This document shows positions 16,418 through 24,865 of a stretch of 64,000 nt of DNA, piece by piece (the stretch's first letter is position 1; each line of letters begins with the position of its first letter). Source of the stretch: Lentzea californiensis (lineage in GTDB: Bacteria; Actinomycetota; Actinomycetes; Mycobacteriales; Pseudonocardiaceae); the NCBI RefSeq assembly GCF_024648825.1, contig NZ_JANBBE010000007.1:62001-126000 (forward strand), written 5' to 3'. Both the position numbers and the translations under genes were made by a program. The notes beneath the pieces are model-generated. The model was not told the DNA's origin and made no database searches. It saw nothing but the letters and a program-made list of their open reading frames with translations.

Positions 16418-17712
16418 GGATCGTGGTCGTGGGCGCTGGCCCCGCCGGGATGGCCGCCGCCCGGACAGCTGCCGACGCGGGCGCCTCGGTCGTCATGGTC
16501 GACTCGGAACCGGAGGCCGGCGGCCAGTACCTGCGCGGCCGGGCCAGGTTCGGCCACGCCGGGGTCACGCACCTCAAGAACACCGAGGCCTGGCTGGTCG
16601 AGGGCGACGTGCTCCACGTCAGGCGGACCGACCTTCCGCGAGACGAGACGTCTCGTCTCGCGGATTCCGGCTGGGATGGCGCGCTTGATCGCGAGCGGCT
16701 TTCACAAGACGAGACGTCTCGTCTCGCCCCAGGTCCGCGCCGCCTGAGGTTCGACGCGCTGATCATCGCCACCGGCGCCTACGACCGCCCCCTGCCCTTC
16801 CCCGGCTGGGACGGCCCCGGCGTCATCACCGCAGGCGCCGCCCAGGCCCTCGCCAAGCAGGGCGTCACGCTGGCCGAACGCGTGGTCGTCACGGGCACCG
16901 GCCCGTTCCTGCTGCCCGTCGCCACCGCGCTGCAGGACCTGGGCGCCACCCTCGTCGGCGTCTACGAGGCGTCCTCCCCCACCAGGTGGCTCCGCGAGGC
17001 CAGGGCGATCACCGCGAACCGGCACAAGATCGGCGAGCTCGCGCGCTACCGGAAAGTGCTGCCACGACTGGAAACCCGCAGCGCCGTGATCGCCAAGCAC
17101 GGTGACCGCGTGACCGTCGCGAAGCTCGACGGCCAATGGCGCCCGGTCAGCCACCGCACCGTGCAGGCCGACCTCGTCTGCATCGGCTACGGCTTCCTGC
17201 CCCGCACCGACCTCCTGCCGGACGCCCGGCGCACCGGCGACTTCTACGACGTCGACGAACGCCAGCGGACGTCGGTCGAGAACGTCTACGCGGCCGGTGA
17301 GGTCACCGGTATCGGCGGCGCCGACCTCGCCGAGGCCGAAGGCGTCATCGCCGGAGCCGCCGCGGCGGGACAGGACCCGCCCGCGAAGGCCGTCGAAGCC
17401 GTGCGCAGAGGCCGCCTCTTCGCCCAGGCCCTGGCCAGGGCGCACGCAGTGCAGCCGGGCTGGCAGACGTGGCTCGACCCGGACACCACCGTGTGCCGCT
17501 GCGAGAAGGTCCGCCTCGAAGACCTGACCGATGCCGTGAGCATGCGCGAACTCAAGCTCAGCAGCCGTGTCGCGATGGGCCGCTGCCAGGGCCGCATCTG
17601 CGGCCGCAACGCCGCGGACCTGACCGGCGTCCCGTTCGACGGCCAGCGCCGCGTGATCGCGGTCCCGATCCCCCTCGGCGAACTCGCCGCACTCCCGGAG
17701 GAGAAGTCATGA
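16414..17712 (+). CDS. FAD/NAD-type oxidoreductase subunit with BFD-like C-terminus
   Basis: A 432-residue pyridine-nucleotide-disulfide-type flavoprotein: GAGPAGMAAARTAADAGA at residues 7-24, a second nucleotide motif VVVTGTGPFLLPVATAL, and YAAGEVTGIGGADLAEAEG. It ends in a BFD-like [2Fe-2S] region with CRCEKV and RCQGRICG cysteines. This is the HcnB/OoxA-like alpha subunit of the dehydrogenase complex. Residues about 74-108 contain two copies of DETSRLA encoded by palindromic DNA (see repeats), an insertion I do not expect in relatives. Overlaps both neighbours by 4 bp. Confidence 0.85.
   Translation: MRIVVVGAGPAGMAAARTAADAGASVVMVDSEPEAGGQYLRGRARFGHAGVTHLKNTEAWLVEGDVLHVRRTDLPRDETSRLADSGWDGALDRERLSQDETSRLAPGPRRLRFDALIIATGAYDRPLPFPGWDGPGVITAGAAQALAKQGVTLAERVVVTGTGPFLLPVATALQDLGATLVGVYEASSPTRWLREARAITANRHKIGELARYRKVLPRLETRSAVIAKHGDRVTVAKLDGQWRPVSHRTVQADLVCIGYGFLPRTDLLPDARRTGDFYDVDERQRTSVENVYAAGEVTGIGGADLAEAEGVIAGAAAAGQDPPAKAVEAVRRGRLFAQALARAHAVQPGWQTWLDPDTTVCRCEKVRLEDLTDAVSMRELKLSSRVAMGRCQGRICGRNAADLTGVPFDGQRRVIAVPIPLGELAALPEEKS
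16635..16664. repeat. Intragenic palindrome, copy 1 (30 bp)
   Basis: A perfect 30-bp palindrome centred at 16649/16650 inside the FAD/NAD subunit gene; core GAGACGAGACGTCTCGTCTC. It encodes RDETSRLA in frame. Positions 16641-16661 are identical to 16707-16727. Confidence 0.9.
16707..16724. repeat. Intragenic palindrome, copy 2 (18 bp)
   Basis: AGACGAGACGTCTCGTCT is perfectly palindromic, centred at 16715/16716. The 21-bp identity with copy 1 begins exactly 66 bp (22 codons) downstream, so both copies are read in the same frame (DETSRLA). Confidence 0.9.
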
Positions 17713-18602
17713 CCGAACGCCTCGACGGCGTCATCGTCGCCACCGCGCTGCCCTACGCGGAAGACCCTAAGGCCCCGGCCGGGCTCCGTCCCGACCTGGA
17801 GAAGTTCGCCGAGCACTGCCGGTGGGTCGTGGACAGCGGCTGCCGCGGCGTCGGCCCGAACGGGTCGCTGGGCGAGTACTCGTCGCTGACCGACGCGGAA
17901 CGGCGTGAGGTCGCGCAGACCGCCATCGCTGCGGTCAAGGGGCGCGGCATCGCGGTCATCGGCGTGCACGGCGTGGGCGCGCACCAGGCCCGGCACTGGG
18001 CCGAGCTCGCGGCCGAGGACGGCGCGGACGGCGTGCTGTGCCTGCCGCCGACGATGTACCGGGCCAACCGCGGCGAGGTCGTGCACCACTTCCGCGAGGT
18101 CGCGAAGGCCGGGCTGCCGATCATGGTCTACAACAACCCGATCGACACCAAGGTCGACCTGACGCCGGACCTGCTGGCCGAGCTCGGCCAGATCGAGAAC
18201 GTCGTGGCGGTCAAGGAGTTCTCCGGCGACGTCCGGCGCGTGCTGGAGATCCGCGCGGCCGCCCCGCACCTCACCGTCGTGGCGGGTGCGGACGACGTCG
18301 TGCTGGAGAGCCTGCTGATGGGCGCGACGGGCTGGTTCGCGGGCTACCCCAACGTGTTCCCGGCCGAGAGCAAGCAGCTGTTCGACCTGGCACTGGAGGG
18401 CAGCCTCGACGAGGCGCGGGCGTTGTACGAGAAGCTCGTGCCGGCGTTCCGCTGGGACTCGCGCACCGAGTTCGTGCAGGCCATCAAGCGTTCGATGGAC
18501 TACGTCGGCCGCTACGGCGGTCCGTGCCGTCCCCCGCGCGGCCCGCTGAGCCCCGAGCAGCTGGCCCAGGTCGACGCGGACATGAAGCTGGCGACGTCGT
18601 GA
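17709..18602 (+). CDS. DapA/NAL-family lyase, probable pyrroline-4-hydroxy-2-carboxylate deaminase
   Basis: A 297-residue aldolase-type barrel. The Schiff-base lysine is K169 in VVAVKEFSG, the catalytic tyrosine is Y141 in VYNNP, and GPNGSLGEYSSL is the substrate loop. Family members include dihydrodipicolinate synthase, but the position between dehydrogenase subunits and an epimerase indicates the deaminase that converts pyrroline-hydroxycarboxylate to alpha-ketoglutarate semialdehyde. The next enzyme, the semialdehyde dehydrogenase, is not in the window. ATG overlaps the upstream stop, and the end overlaps the epimerase GTG. Confidence 0.82.
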   Translation: MTERLDGVIVATALPYAEDPKAPAGLRPDLEKFAEHCRWVVDSGCRGVGPNGSLGEYSSLTDAERREVAQTAIAAVKGRGIAVIGVHGVGAHQARHWAELAAEDGADGVLCLPPTMYRANRGEVVHHFREVAKAGLPIMVYNNPIDTKVDLTPDLLAELGQIENVVAVKEFSGDVRRVLEIRAAAPHLTVVAGADDVVLESLLMGATGWFAGYPNVFPAESKQLFDLALEGSLDEARALYEKLVPAFRWDSRTEFVQAIKRSMDYVGRYGGPCRPPRGPLSPEQLAQVDADMKLATS

Positions 18603-19591
18603 GGTTCTCCAAGTACTTCAGCGCCGTCGACTCGCACACCGAGGGCATGCCGACGCGGGTGATCACGGGCGGGGTGGGCGTGATCCCCGGCGAGACCATG
18701 GCCGAGAAGCGGCTGAACTTCATCAAGAACCACGACCACATCAGGAAGCTGCTGGTCAACGAGCCGCGCGGGCACGCGGCCATGAGCGGCGCGATCCTGC
18801 AGCCGCCGACCCGCCAGGACGCGGACTGGGGCGTGCTGTTCATCGAGGTCTCCGGCCTGCTGCCGATGTGCGGGCACGGCACGATCGGCGTCGCCACCGT
18901 GCTGGTCGAGACCGGCATGGTCGAGATGACAGAACCTGTCACGACCGTGCGCCTGGACACCCCGGCCGGACTGGTGCTCGCCGACTACGACACCCGCACG
19001 AAGCTCGTGACGATCCGCAACGTCCCGGCGTACGCGCACGAACTGGACGCCGTGGTGACTGTGCCCGGCATCGGCGAAGTGCGGTACGACATGGCCTACG
19101 GCGGTAACTTCTACGCGATCGTGCCGCTCGCGGACCTGGGCATCCCGTTCGACCGCGCGGAGAAGGACCGGATCCTGGCCGCCGGACTGTCCATCATGGA
19201 CGAGATCAACGTGGTGAACCGGCCGGTGCACCCCGTGGACGCGGCGATCGGCGGGTGCAAGCACGTCCAGTTCGTCGCGCCCGGCCAGGACAGTGCCCAC
19301 TCGCGCAACGCGATGGCGATCCACCCCGGCTGGTTCGACCGATCACCTTGTGGCACAGGCACTTGTGCGCGGATGGCTCAGCTGCACGCCCGCGGTGAGC
19401 TCGGCATCGGCGAGGACTTCGTGAACGAGTCGTTCATCGGCACGAGGTTCGTCGGCCGGCTGCTGGAGGAGGTCGCGCTCGGCGACCGCACGGCCGTCGT
19501 GCCCACGGTGGCCGGACGGGCGTGGATCACCGGCATGGGCCAGTACCTCCTTGACGAGACCGATCCGTTCCCGGAGGGCTTCGCGCTCTAG
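18599..19591 (+). CDS. Proline racemase family, probable 4-hydroxyproline 2-epimerase
   Basis: A 330-residue protein with both catalytic cysteines of the racemase/epimerase branch: C91 in LPMCGHGT and C251 in SPCGTGT. The dehydratase branch has lost one of these, so epimerase or racemase is favoured. DSHTEGMPTR near the start and GGNFYAIV are family motifs. It would interconvert trans-4-hydroxy-L-proline and cis-4-hydroxy-D-proline, the first step of the pathway encoded upstream. GTG start overlapping the DapA-like stop; last gene of the operon. Confidence 0.87.
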   Translation: MRFSKYFSAVDSHTEGMPTRVITGGVGVIPGETMAEKRLNFIKNHDHIRKLLVNEPRGHAAMSGAILQPPTRQDADWGVLFIEVSGLLPMCGHGTIGVATVLVETGMVEMTEPVTTVRLDTPAGLVLADYDTRTKLVTIRNVPAYAHELDAVVTVPGIGEVRYDMAYGGNFYAIVPLADLGIPFDRAEKDRILAAGLSIMDEINVVNRPVHPVDAAIGGCKHVQFVAPGQDSAHSRNAMAIHPGWFDRSPCGTGTCARMAQLHARGELGIGEDFVNESFIGTRFVGRLLEEVALGDRTAVVPTVAGRAWITGMGQYLLDETDPFPEGFAL

Positions 19592-19626
19592 GCAGGCCGC
19601 CGGGGCTTGTCACTAGAGTCAAGTCC

Positions 19627-20496
19627 GTGACAACGACGCCCAGCCTGGAAGCGCTGCTGCGCATCGGACCGTTCCACTCGGCGCTGCGCGCGGCCATCCG
19701 CCGGCGTGGCCTGACGCTGGAACGGCTCCGGCTGCGCCTGGGGCAGCAGGACGTGGCCGTCGCGCTGTCGACGCTGAGCGACTGGCAGCAGGGCCGGGTG
19801 CGACCGGTCTCCCCGAAGTCGCTCAAGGCCGTGGCGGTGCTCGAAGAACTGCTGGACGTGCCGCCACGCTCGTTGCTGGCCCTGCTGGAGCACACCGGCC
19901 CGAGCGGCTGGCCGGACGTCGTGCCCGGCATGATGCCCGGCTTCAACGCCAACGACCTGGAGGTCCTCTCCCGGCACGACAGGGTCTTCGTGGACGCGGA
20001 ACGGCACGCCTCCCGCGTCCACGCGCAGATGGTCGTCCGTGCACGCAACGACGGCGTCGACAGGTTCTACTCGCACTATTTCTGCGACGACTCGGTGGAG
20101 ACCGCGCAGCTGCGGCAGGAACCCGTCCGCAACTGTCGTCTCGGCCGGTCCACGCGGCACGAGGCCGAGCGCGTGGTCGTCCACGAGCTGCTCTTCGACA
20201 AGCCGTTGCGGGAAGGCGAGACCTGGGTCTTCGAGTTCGTCGCGCACGACGCCACGCGGCTCGACAGCATCGAGTACGCGCACGGTGTGCGTTGTTTCCT
20301 CGCGCAGAGCCTGATCGAGGTGCACTTCGACCCGGCTGCGCTGCCCGTCGACCCGCACGTGTACCTGCAGGACTGGGAGGAGCAGGAACCGCACCGGACC
20401 ATCGACCTGGTGCCGGACCACACGAACTCCGTGCACCACTTCGAGACTGACGTGTCGGTGAACTGGGTAGGTATCCGCTGGAGGTGGCCTGATTGA
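19627..20496 (+). CDS. Helix-turn-helix protein of unknown function
   Basis: A 289-residue protein starting GTG. The N-terminal ~65 residues look like an XRE/Cro-type helix-turn-helix (FHSALRAAIRRRGLTLERLRLRL, then VALSTLSDWQQGRVRP and SLKAVAVLEELLDVPPRSL). The rest is beta-rich with many His/Asp (RFYSHYFCDDSVE, WVFEFVAHDATRLD, VHHFETDVSVNWVGIRWRW). It is probably a DNA-binding regulator with a sensory domain I do not recognise. Its stop overlaps the TTG start of the VOC gene, so the two are coupled. No obvious operator seen. Confidence 0.6.
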   Translation: MTTTPSLEALLRIGPFHSALRAAIRRRGLTLERLRLRLGQQDVAVALSTLSDWQQGRVRPVSPKSLKAVAVLEELLDVPPRSLLALLEHTGPSGWPDVVPGMMPGFNANDLEVLSRHDRVFVDAERHASRVHAQMVVRARNDGVDRFYSHYFCDDSVETAQLRQEPVRNCRLGRSTRHEAERVVVHELLFDKPLREGETWVFEFVAHDATRLDSIEYAHGVRCFLAQSLIEVHFDPAALPVDPHVYLQDWEEQEPHRTIDLVPDHTNSVHHFETDVSVNWVGIRWRWPD

Positions 20497-21137
20497 TCAC
20501 TACTGAGTACGTCCCCGGAGCGCCGGCCTGGATCGACCTGGGCACCTCGGACGAGGCGAAGGCGGCCGAGTTCTACAGCGGCGTGTTCGGCTGGGAGTAC
20601 CGGCCGCTCGACACCCCGGGCACCGGCGTCTTCACCTGCGCCGGCCGGGCGGTCGCCGGGCACGTGACCTCGAGGCCCGGCTCGTGGACCGTCCACTTCG
20701 CCGGGACCTCGCCCGCCGCGGAGGTCCGGCTGACCGACCCGCACGGTGAGGAGTTCGGCGTGTGGCAGCGCCCCGCCGGGCTCGGCGCGGTGTCGGTCCC
20801 GGGGTCGCTGACGTGGCTGGAGCTCCACTCCCCCGCCCCCACGGTGTCCGCTGACTTCTACCGCTCGCTGTTCTCCTGGGAGATCCGGGTGATCCCAGGC
20901 GCTCCTGGTCAGTTCCTGCAGCCCGCGGGCACGGCTGAGGGCCGGATGTTCGGGGCGATCGTCGCGGACTCCCAGGCCTTCTGGCTGCCGTACTTCGAGG
21001 TGGCCGATGTGGATCAGGTGGCGGCCTCGGTGCCGGTGCTCCTCGCACCCCACGACCTGGACGGAGTCGGCAGGATCGCGGTGCTCGTCGATCCGTTCGG
21101 CGCCCGGTTCGGGGTCATGTGTTCCGTTACCTCCTGA
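20493..21137 (+). CDS. VOC (glyoxalase/bleomycin-resistance fold) protein, two modules
   Basis: A 214-residue protein with two VOC modules: PAWIDLGTSDEAKAAEFYSGVFGWEY (residues about 10-35) and LTWLELHSPAPTVSADFYRSLFSWE (about 109-133). This tandem form is common in actinomycetes. Metal-binding residues cannot be assigned confidently. It starts with TTG at 20493, overlapping the TGA of the HTH protein, which decides the start. A small hairpin follows at 21142-21156. Confidence 0.8.
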   Translation: MITTEYVPGAPAWIDLGTSDEAKAAEFYSGVFGWEYRPLDTPGTGVFTCAGRAVAGHVTSRPGSWTVHFAGTSPAAEVRLTDPHGEEFGVWQRPAGLGAVSVPGSLTWLELHSPAPTVSADFYRSLFSWEIRVIPGAPGQFLQPAGTAEGRMFGAIVADSQAFWLPYFEVADVDQVAASVPVLLAPHDLDGVGRIAVLVDPFGARFGVMCSVTS

Positions 21138-21176
21138 AGGCTCCCCAAACCGGGGAACGGCGGTTAGCGTGCGCAG

Positions 21177-23621
21177 GTGCAGTTGCCGTGGAGAGCCGCG
21201 CCCAGGGCGGCGCTGTCGAGTCCGCTCACGCTGGTCGTGAGCATCGCGACGACTTTGCTGCTGGGCTTCGTGGTGGCCGCGGCCGCCCTGCACTCCTCCG
21301 CCGCGGGCAGCGCCGCTCTGGCCTACCAGCAGAGCCGGATGTGCCCGCACTACGTGCATCCGTCGCTGGACGGCGACGGGCTCCCGCTGTCCACGGCCGT
21401 CTCGCTGGCGGCGCGCAGTGACCTGGGCGGGGCCTACTCGCGGATCGGCCGGCCCGACTTCGGCGGCATCGCGACCTACGGCCGGTTCGGCTATCGGCCG
21501 GACGCGTTGTCGCACCTGACCGCGGTGCGGGGCGGCGGCACCGGGTTGTGGGTGCCGCAGACGATCGCGACGGCTGCCCAGGTGAAGATCGGCGACCGGC
21601 TGACCGGGTCCTCGCTGGTGGTGACCGCGATCTACGCCGACCTCACGCAGCCCGTGGACGGGTGGTGGTGCTCCGAGGCGAAGACCGTGGTGCCGAACCC
21701 GCTGGCCGGCGACGGCGCCAGCACGTCGGTGATCTGGGTGGCTTCCGCGGACGACCTCTCCGCGCTGCCGCCGGAGTTCGCCTCGAACGCCATGGTGTCG
21801 TTGCGCTTCCCGACGGAGGCGCCGTCGACGCTCGCCGAGGCGGAGGCGTTGCGGGACAAGGGCAACGCACGGCTGGCGGCGCTCGGCCTGCCGTTGACTC
21901 GGACCGATCTGCTGTCCGGCGCCGTCGTGGCGGCGCGGACCTCGGAGCGCAACGTCTCCTCCGCACTGCTGCCGTTGGTGATCATCAGCGTGCTCGTGGG
22001 GCTCGCGGGCGTGGGCACCGTGACCGTGCAGTGGGCGCAGCGGCGGCATTCCGAGCTGCGGTTGCTGTGGGTGCGCGGGGCGAGTCCGTTGTCGCTGGGC
22101 TTTCGCGGCGTGCTGGAGCTGGGGCTGCCGCTCGTCTTGGGCGGTGTGCTCGGGCTGGTGGCCGCGCGGCTGCTGCTGCCGCTGTACGCGCCGGGTGTCG
22201 TGCTGGCTCCCGGAACGCTCTGGGTGGCGCTGGGGTTCGTGCTGGCCGTGGTGGTGCTGAGCCTCGCCGTGACGGTGCTGGTGGCGGCCTGGCGTGCGCA
22301 CCGGACGTTCCAGCGGAAGGCCCGTTCGCGGCGGCTGGGGCTCGTGCCGTGGGAACTGGTCGTGGCCGGGCTGGCCGTGCTCGCGTGGGTCCGCCTGTCC
22401 CACAACGGACTCGGCACGTCGCTGAAGCCCGGTTCGCTGCCCCGCGTCGACGTGGCCGCGCTGGCGTTCCCCCTGCTCGTGGTGCTGGCGGCGGCGTTGC
22501 TCGCGACGCGGCTGCTGCGCTGGTCGCTGGGGTGGTCGCACCACGTGCAGTGGTGGCGGGTCCCGGCCGCGCAGCTCGCGTTGCGCCGCCTGGCCGCCGC
22601 CGCGGGGCCGGTGACCGGCGTGCTGCTCGTGGGCGTGCTGGCGGTCGGCACCATCGCCGTCGGCAGCGCGGTGGCGGGGGCGCAGCAGTCGGCGCTCGAC
22701 TCGAAGTCCGGTGTGTTCGTCGGCGCCAACAGCACGGTGCAGGTATCGCAGGACGTCGCGCTGGGCCGGGTCGCGCTGCCGTCGTTGTTGCGGGGCAAGA
22801 CGACTCTCGTCGGGGTGAGCACGGGTGCGCTGGTCGTGGACCCGGCGACGTTCACCGACGCCGCCGTGCTCGGTGACGCCGCCGGGGTGCGCTCGCTGCT
22901 CTCGGGCCTGAAGCGCACCGGCGAGGTCGCGCCCGCCCTGCGGATCGGCCGCTCGGCGGACCAGGAGATCCAGATCGCCGGCCTGCCGCTGCTCAAACCC
23001 GTGGCGGCGCTGCCGTCGTTCCCGAAGCTCGGCACCCGCGGGTACGTCGTCGCCCGTGACTCGGTGCCCGCCGCCGAGCAGGTCGGCTCGTGGCACCTGT
23101 GGTCGACGCTTCCGTTGTCCGCCTTGACTTCCGCGTTGCAGGCCGACGGCATCCACTACACGAACGTCGCCGACCGGGCCCGTGTCCTCGACGGCCTGCC
23201 GTTCCTGACCGTCGAGTGGACCTTCGGCTTCGTGGCGGCGATCGGTGTCGTCCTGGCCGTGGTCGCCGCCGTGGCGCTGCTGCTGGCCATCGAGGTCCGC
23301 CGCCGTCAGAACGCCGTCTCCGGCGCGCTGTCGACCCGCATGGGCATGCGCCCGTCCGTGCTGTGGTCGAGCCACCTCATGGAATTGGGCGCGCTGGCGT
23401 TGCTGGCCATGGGAATCGGCGTGGTGGCCTCGTTCGTGAGCGCCGGGGCGGCCGTACCGCGCCTGGACCCCGCGCCCTGGCTGAACCCGGCGCCGATGCT
23501 GCCGGACCTGCTGCCGTTGCTGGGGTCGATGATGACGTGCGGCGCACTCGTGGTCGTCGTGGCGGCCTGGCTTGCTTTGCGCGGTGTGCGCACCGCGCGG
23601 ATGGGAGAACTGCTCAGGTGA
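21177..23621 (+). CDS. FtsX/MacB-like ABC transporter permease
   Basis: An 814-residue membrane protein. An N-terminal helix (about residues 14-38) is followed by an extracytoplasmic domain, then FtsX-type helices with the signature LLPLVIISVLVGLAGVGTVTV...RRHSELRLLWVRGAS near residue 265. A second half repeats the pattern (FLTVEWTFGFVAAIGVVLAVVAAV...RRRQNAVSGALSTRMGM). Duplicated FtsX permeases usually export lipids or peptides or act on the envelope. The next two genes, overlapping by 4 bp each, supply the ATPases. GTG start; substrate unknown. Confidence 0.82.
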   Translation: MQLPWRAAPRAALSSPLTLVVSIATTLLLGFVVAAAALHSSAAGSAALAYQQSRMCPHYVHPSLDGDGLPLSTAVSLAARSDLGGAYSRIGRPDFGGIATYGRFGYRPDALSHLTAVRGGGTGLWVPQTIATAAQVKIGDRLTGSSLVVTAIYADLTQPVDGWWCSEAKTVVPNPLAGDGASTSVIWVASADDLSALPPEFASNAMVSLRFPTEAPSTLAEAEALRDKGNARLAALGLPLTRTDLLSGAVVAARTSERNVSSALLPLVIISVLVGLAGVGTVTVQWAQRRHSELRLLWVRGASPLSLGFRGVLELGLPLVLGGVLGLVAARLLLPLYAPGVVLAPGTLWVALGFVLAVVVLSLAVTVLVAAWRAHRTFQRKARSRRLGLVPWELVVAGLAVLAWVRLSHNGLGTSLKPGSLPRVDVAALAFPLLVVLAAALLATRLLRWSLGWSHHVQWWRVPAAQLALRRLAAAAGPVTGVLLVGVLAVGTIAVGSAVAGAQQSALDSKSGVFVGANSTVQVSQDVALGRVALPSLLRGKTTLVGVSTGALVVDPATFTDAAVLGDAAGVRSLLSGLKRTGEVAPALRIGRSADQEIQIAGLPLLKPVAALPSFPKLGTRGYVVARDSVPAAEQVGSWHLWSTLPLSALTSALQADGIHYTNVADRARVLDGLPFLTVEWTFGFVAAIGVVLAVVAAVALLLAIEVRRRQNAVSGALSTRMGMRPSVLWSSHLMELGALALLAMGIGVVASFVSAGAAVPRLDPAPWLNPAPMLPDLLPLLGSMMTCGALVVVVAAWLALRGVRTARMGELLR

Positions 23622-24217
23622 TCCGTGCTTGTGGCGTAGGGGTGACCTACGGTTCCGTGCACGCCGTCGCGGACGTGTCGCTGTCGATCGCGCCCGGCCT
23701 CACCGTCCTGTCCGGTCCGTCCGGCTCGGGCAAGTCGAGCCTGCTGCGCGTCCTCTCGCTGGTCGAACGCCCCTCGCTCGGCGAGGTGTACGTCCACGAC
23801 GTGCCGACCTCGTCGTTGTCGTGGTCGGAGCTGCGGGTGTTGCGGAGCAAGGAGATCGCGGTCGTCTTCCAGAACCCGGCCGACAACCTGATCTCGCACC
23901 TGACCGTGGGTGAGAACCTGCGCGCGGCCGGTGCCGCGGACCTCTCGCTGCTGGACCGGCTCGGGCTGGGCGGGTCCGCGACCTGGCGGATCGGTGCTCT
24001 TTCCGGTGGCCAGCAACAACGTCTGGCGTTCGGGTGCGCGCTCGCCCGCGGGGCTTCCGTCGTGGTGGCCGACGAACCGACCTCGCAGCTCGACGCGCGG
24101 TCGGCCGATCTCGTGCTGGAGACTCTCCGTTCGCTGCCGGTGCCGGCCGTGGTGGCGTCGCACGACCCGCGGCTGGTGGCGCTGGCGGACCTGTGCGTTC
24201 CGCTGGCCGCGTCATGA
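23618..24217 (+). CDS. ABC transporter ATP-binding protein (first of pair)
   Basis: A 199-residue nucleotide-binding domain with Walker A GPSGSGKS (about residue 34), Q-loop VVFQNP, signature LSGGQQQRL, Walker B VVVADEPTSQLD and H-loop VASHD. It is slightly shorter than typical LolD/MacB-type ATPases (about 220-240). GTG start overlapping the permease stop. It probably pairs with the next ATPase to drive the preceding permease. Confidence 0.88.
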   Translation: MIRACGVGVTYGSVHAVADVSLSIAPGLTVLSGPSGSGKSSLLRVLSLVERPSLGEVYVHDVPTSSLSWSELRVLRSKEIAVVFQNPADNLISHLTVGENLRAAGAADLSLLDRLGLGGSATWRIGALSGGQQQRLAFGCALARGASVVVADEPTSQLDARSADLVLETLRSLPVPAVVASHDPRLVALADLCVPLAAS

Positions 24218-24810
24218 TCCGGGCGGCCGGGGTGCACCGGGCCTTCGGCGGCGTGTCCGTGCTGCGCGGGGTGGACCTGGCGGTCTCCTCCGGCGAGCTG
24301 GTGACCCTGAGCGGGCCCTCCGGGTCGGGCAAGACCGCGTTGCTGTCCCTGTTGTGCGGGTTCGACTTCCCGGACAGCGGATCGGTGCTGCCCGGACTCG
24401 CCTCGTGGTCCGCGTGCGCCGTTCTGCCGCAGTCGCTCGGGCTGGCCTCCGAGCTGACGCTGGAGGAGAACGTCGCCCTGCCGTTGCGGCTCGCGGGGCG
24501 GGACGTGGACGGCGTGGGCGAACTGCTGGCGGAGCTGGGGATCTCCGAGCTGGGCGGCCGGTATCCGGGGCAGGTCTCGTTCGGGCAGCAGCAACGGGCG
24601 GCGCTGGCGCGCGCCGTGGTGGCGCGGCCTTCGGCGTTGCTGGCCGACGAGCCCACCGCGCACCTGGACGCCGCCAGCGCCGAGGCCGCGGTCGGGTTGC
24701 TGCGGCGGGTCGCGGACGAGGGCGCCGCGGTGCTGATCGCCACCCATCACGACGCCGTGCACGCCGTGGCCGACCGGGTGCTGGTGCTCGACGGCGGACA
24801 GGTCCGCTGA
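24214..24810 (+). CDS. ABC transporter ATP-binding protein (second of pair), variant signature
   Basis: A 198-residue nucleotide-binding domain with Walker A GPSGSGKT, Q-loop VLPQS, Walker B LLADEPTAHLD and H-loop ATHHD. The signature motif reads VSFGQQQRAALARA instead of LSGGQ, so its composite ATP site may be weakened, as in asymmetric heterodimeric transporters. ATG overlaps the preceding stop by 4 bp. A permease with two different small ATPases suggests one heterodimeric transporter. Confidence 0.87.
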   Translation: MIRAAGVHRAFGGVSVLRGVDLAVSSGELVTLSGPSGSGKTALLSLLCGFDFPDSGSVLPGLASWSACAVLPQSLGLASELTLEENVALPLRLAGRDVDGVGELLAELGISELGGRYPGQVSFGQQQRAALARAVVARPSALLADEPTAHLDAASAEAAVGLLRRVADEGAAVLIATHHDAVHAVADRVLVLDGGQVR

Positions 24811-24865
24811 CGGCTTCCGGCCGGTGCTGCGGCGGGTTCTCCCCACCGCAGCGAGCAGGCCTCCG

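Noticed and set aside
21142..21156. Small TCCCC/GGGGA hairpin between VOC and permease genes
   Set aside because: Only 5 bp of stem; too weak to call a terminator.
20076..23375. Minus-strand open frame of 1099 codons
   Set aside because: It runs opposite to the HTH, VOC and permease genes, with an Arg/Gly/Gln-rich composition and no domain; a high-GC shadow frame.
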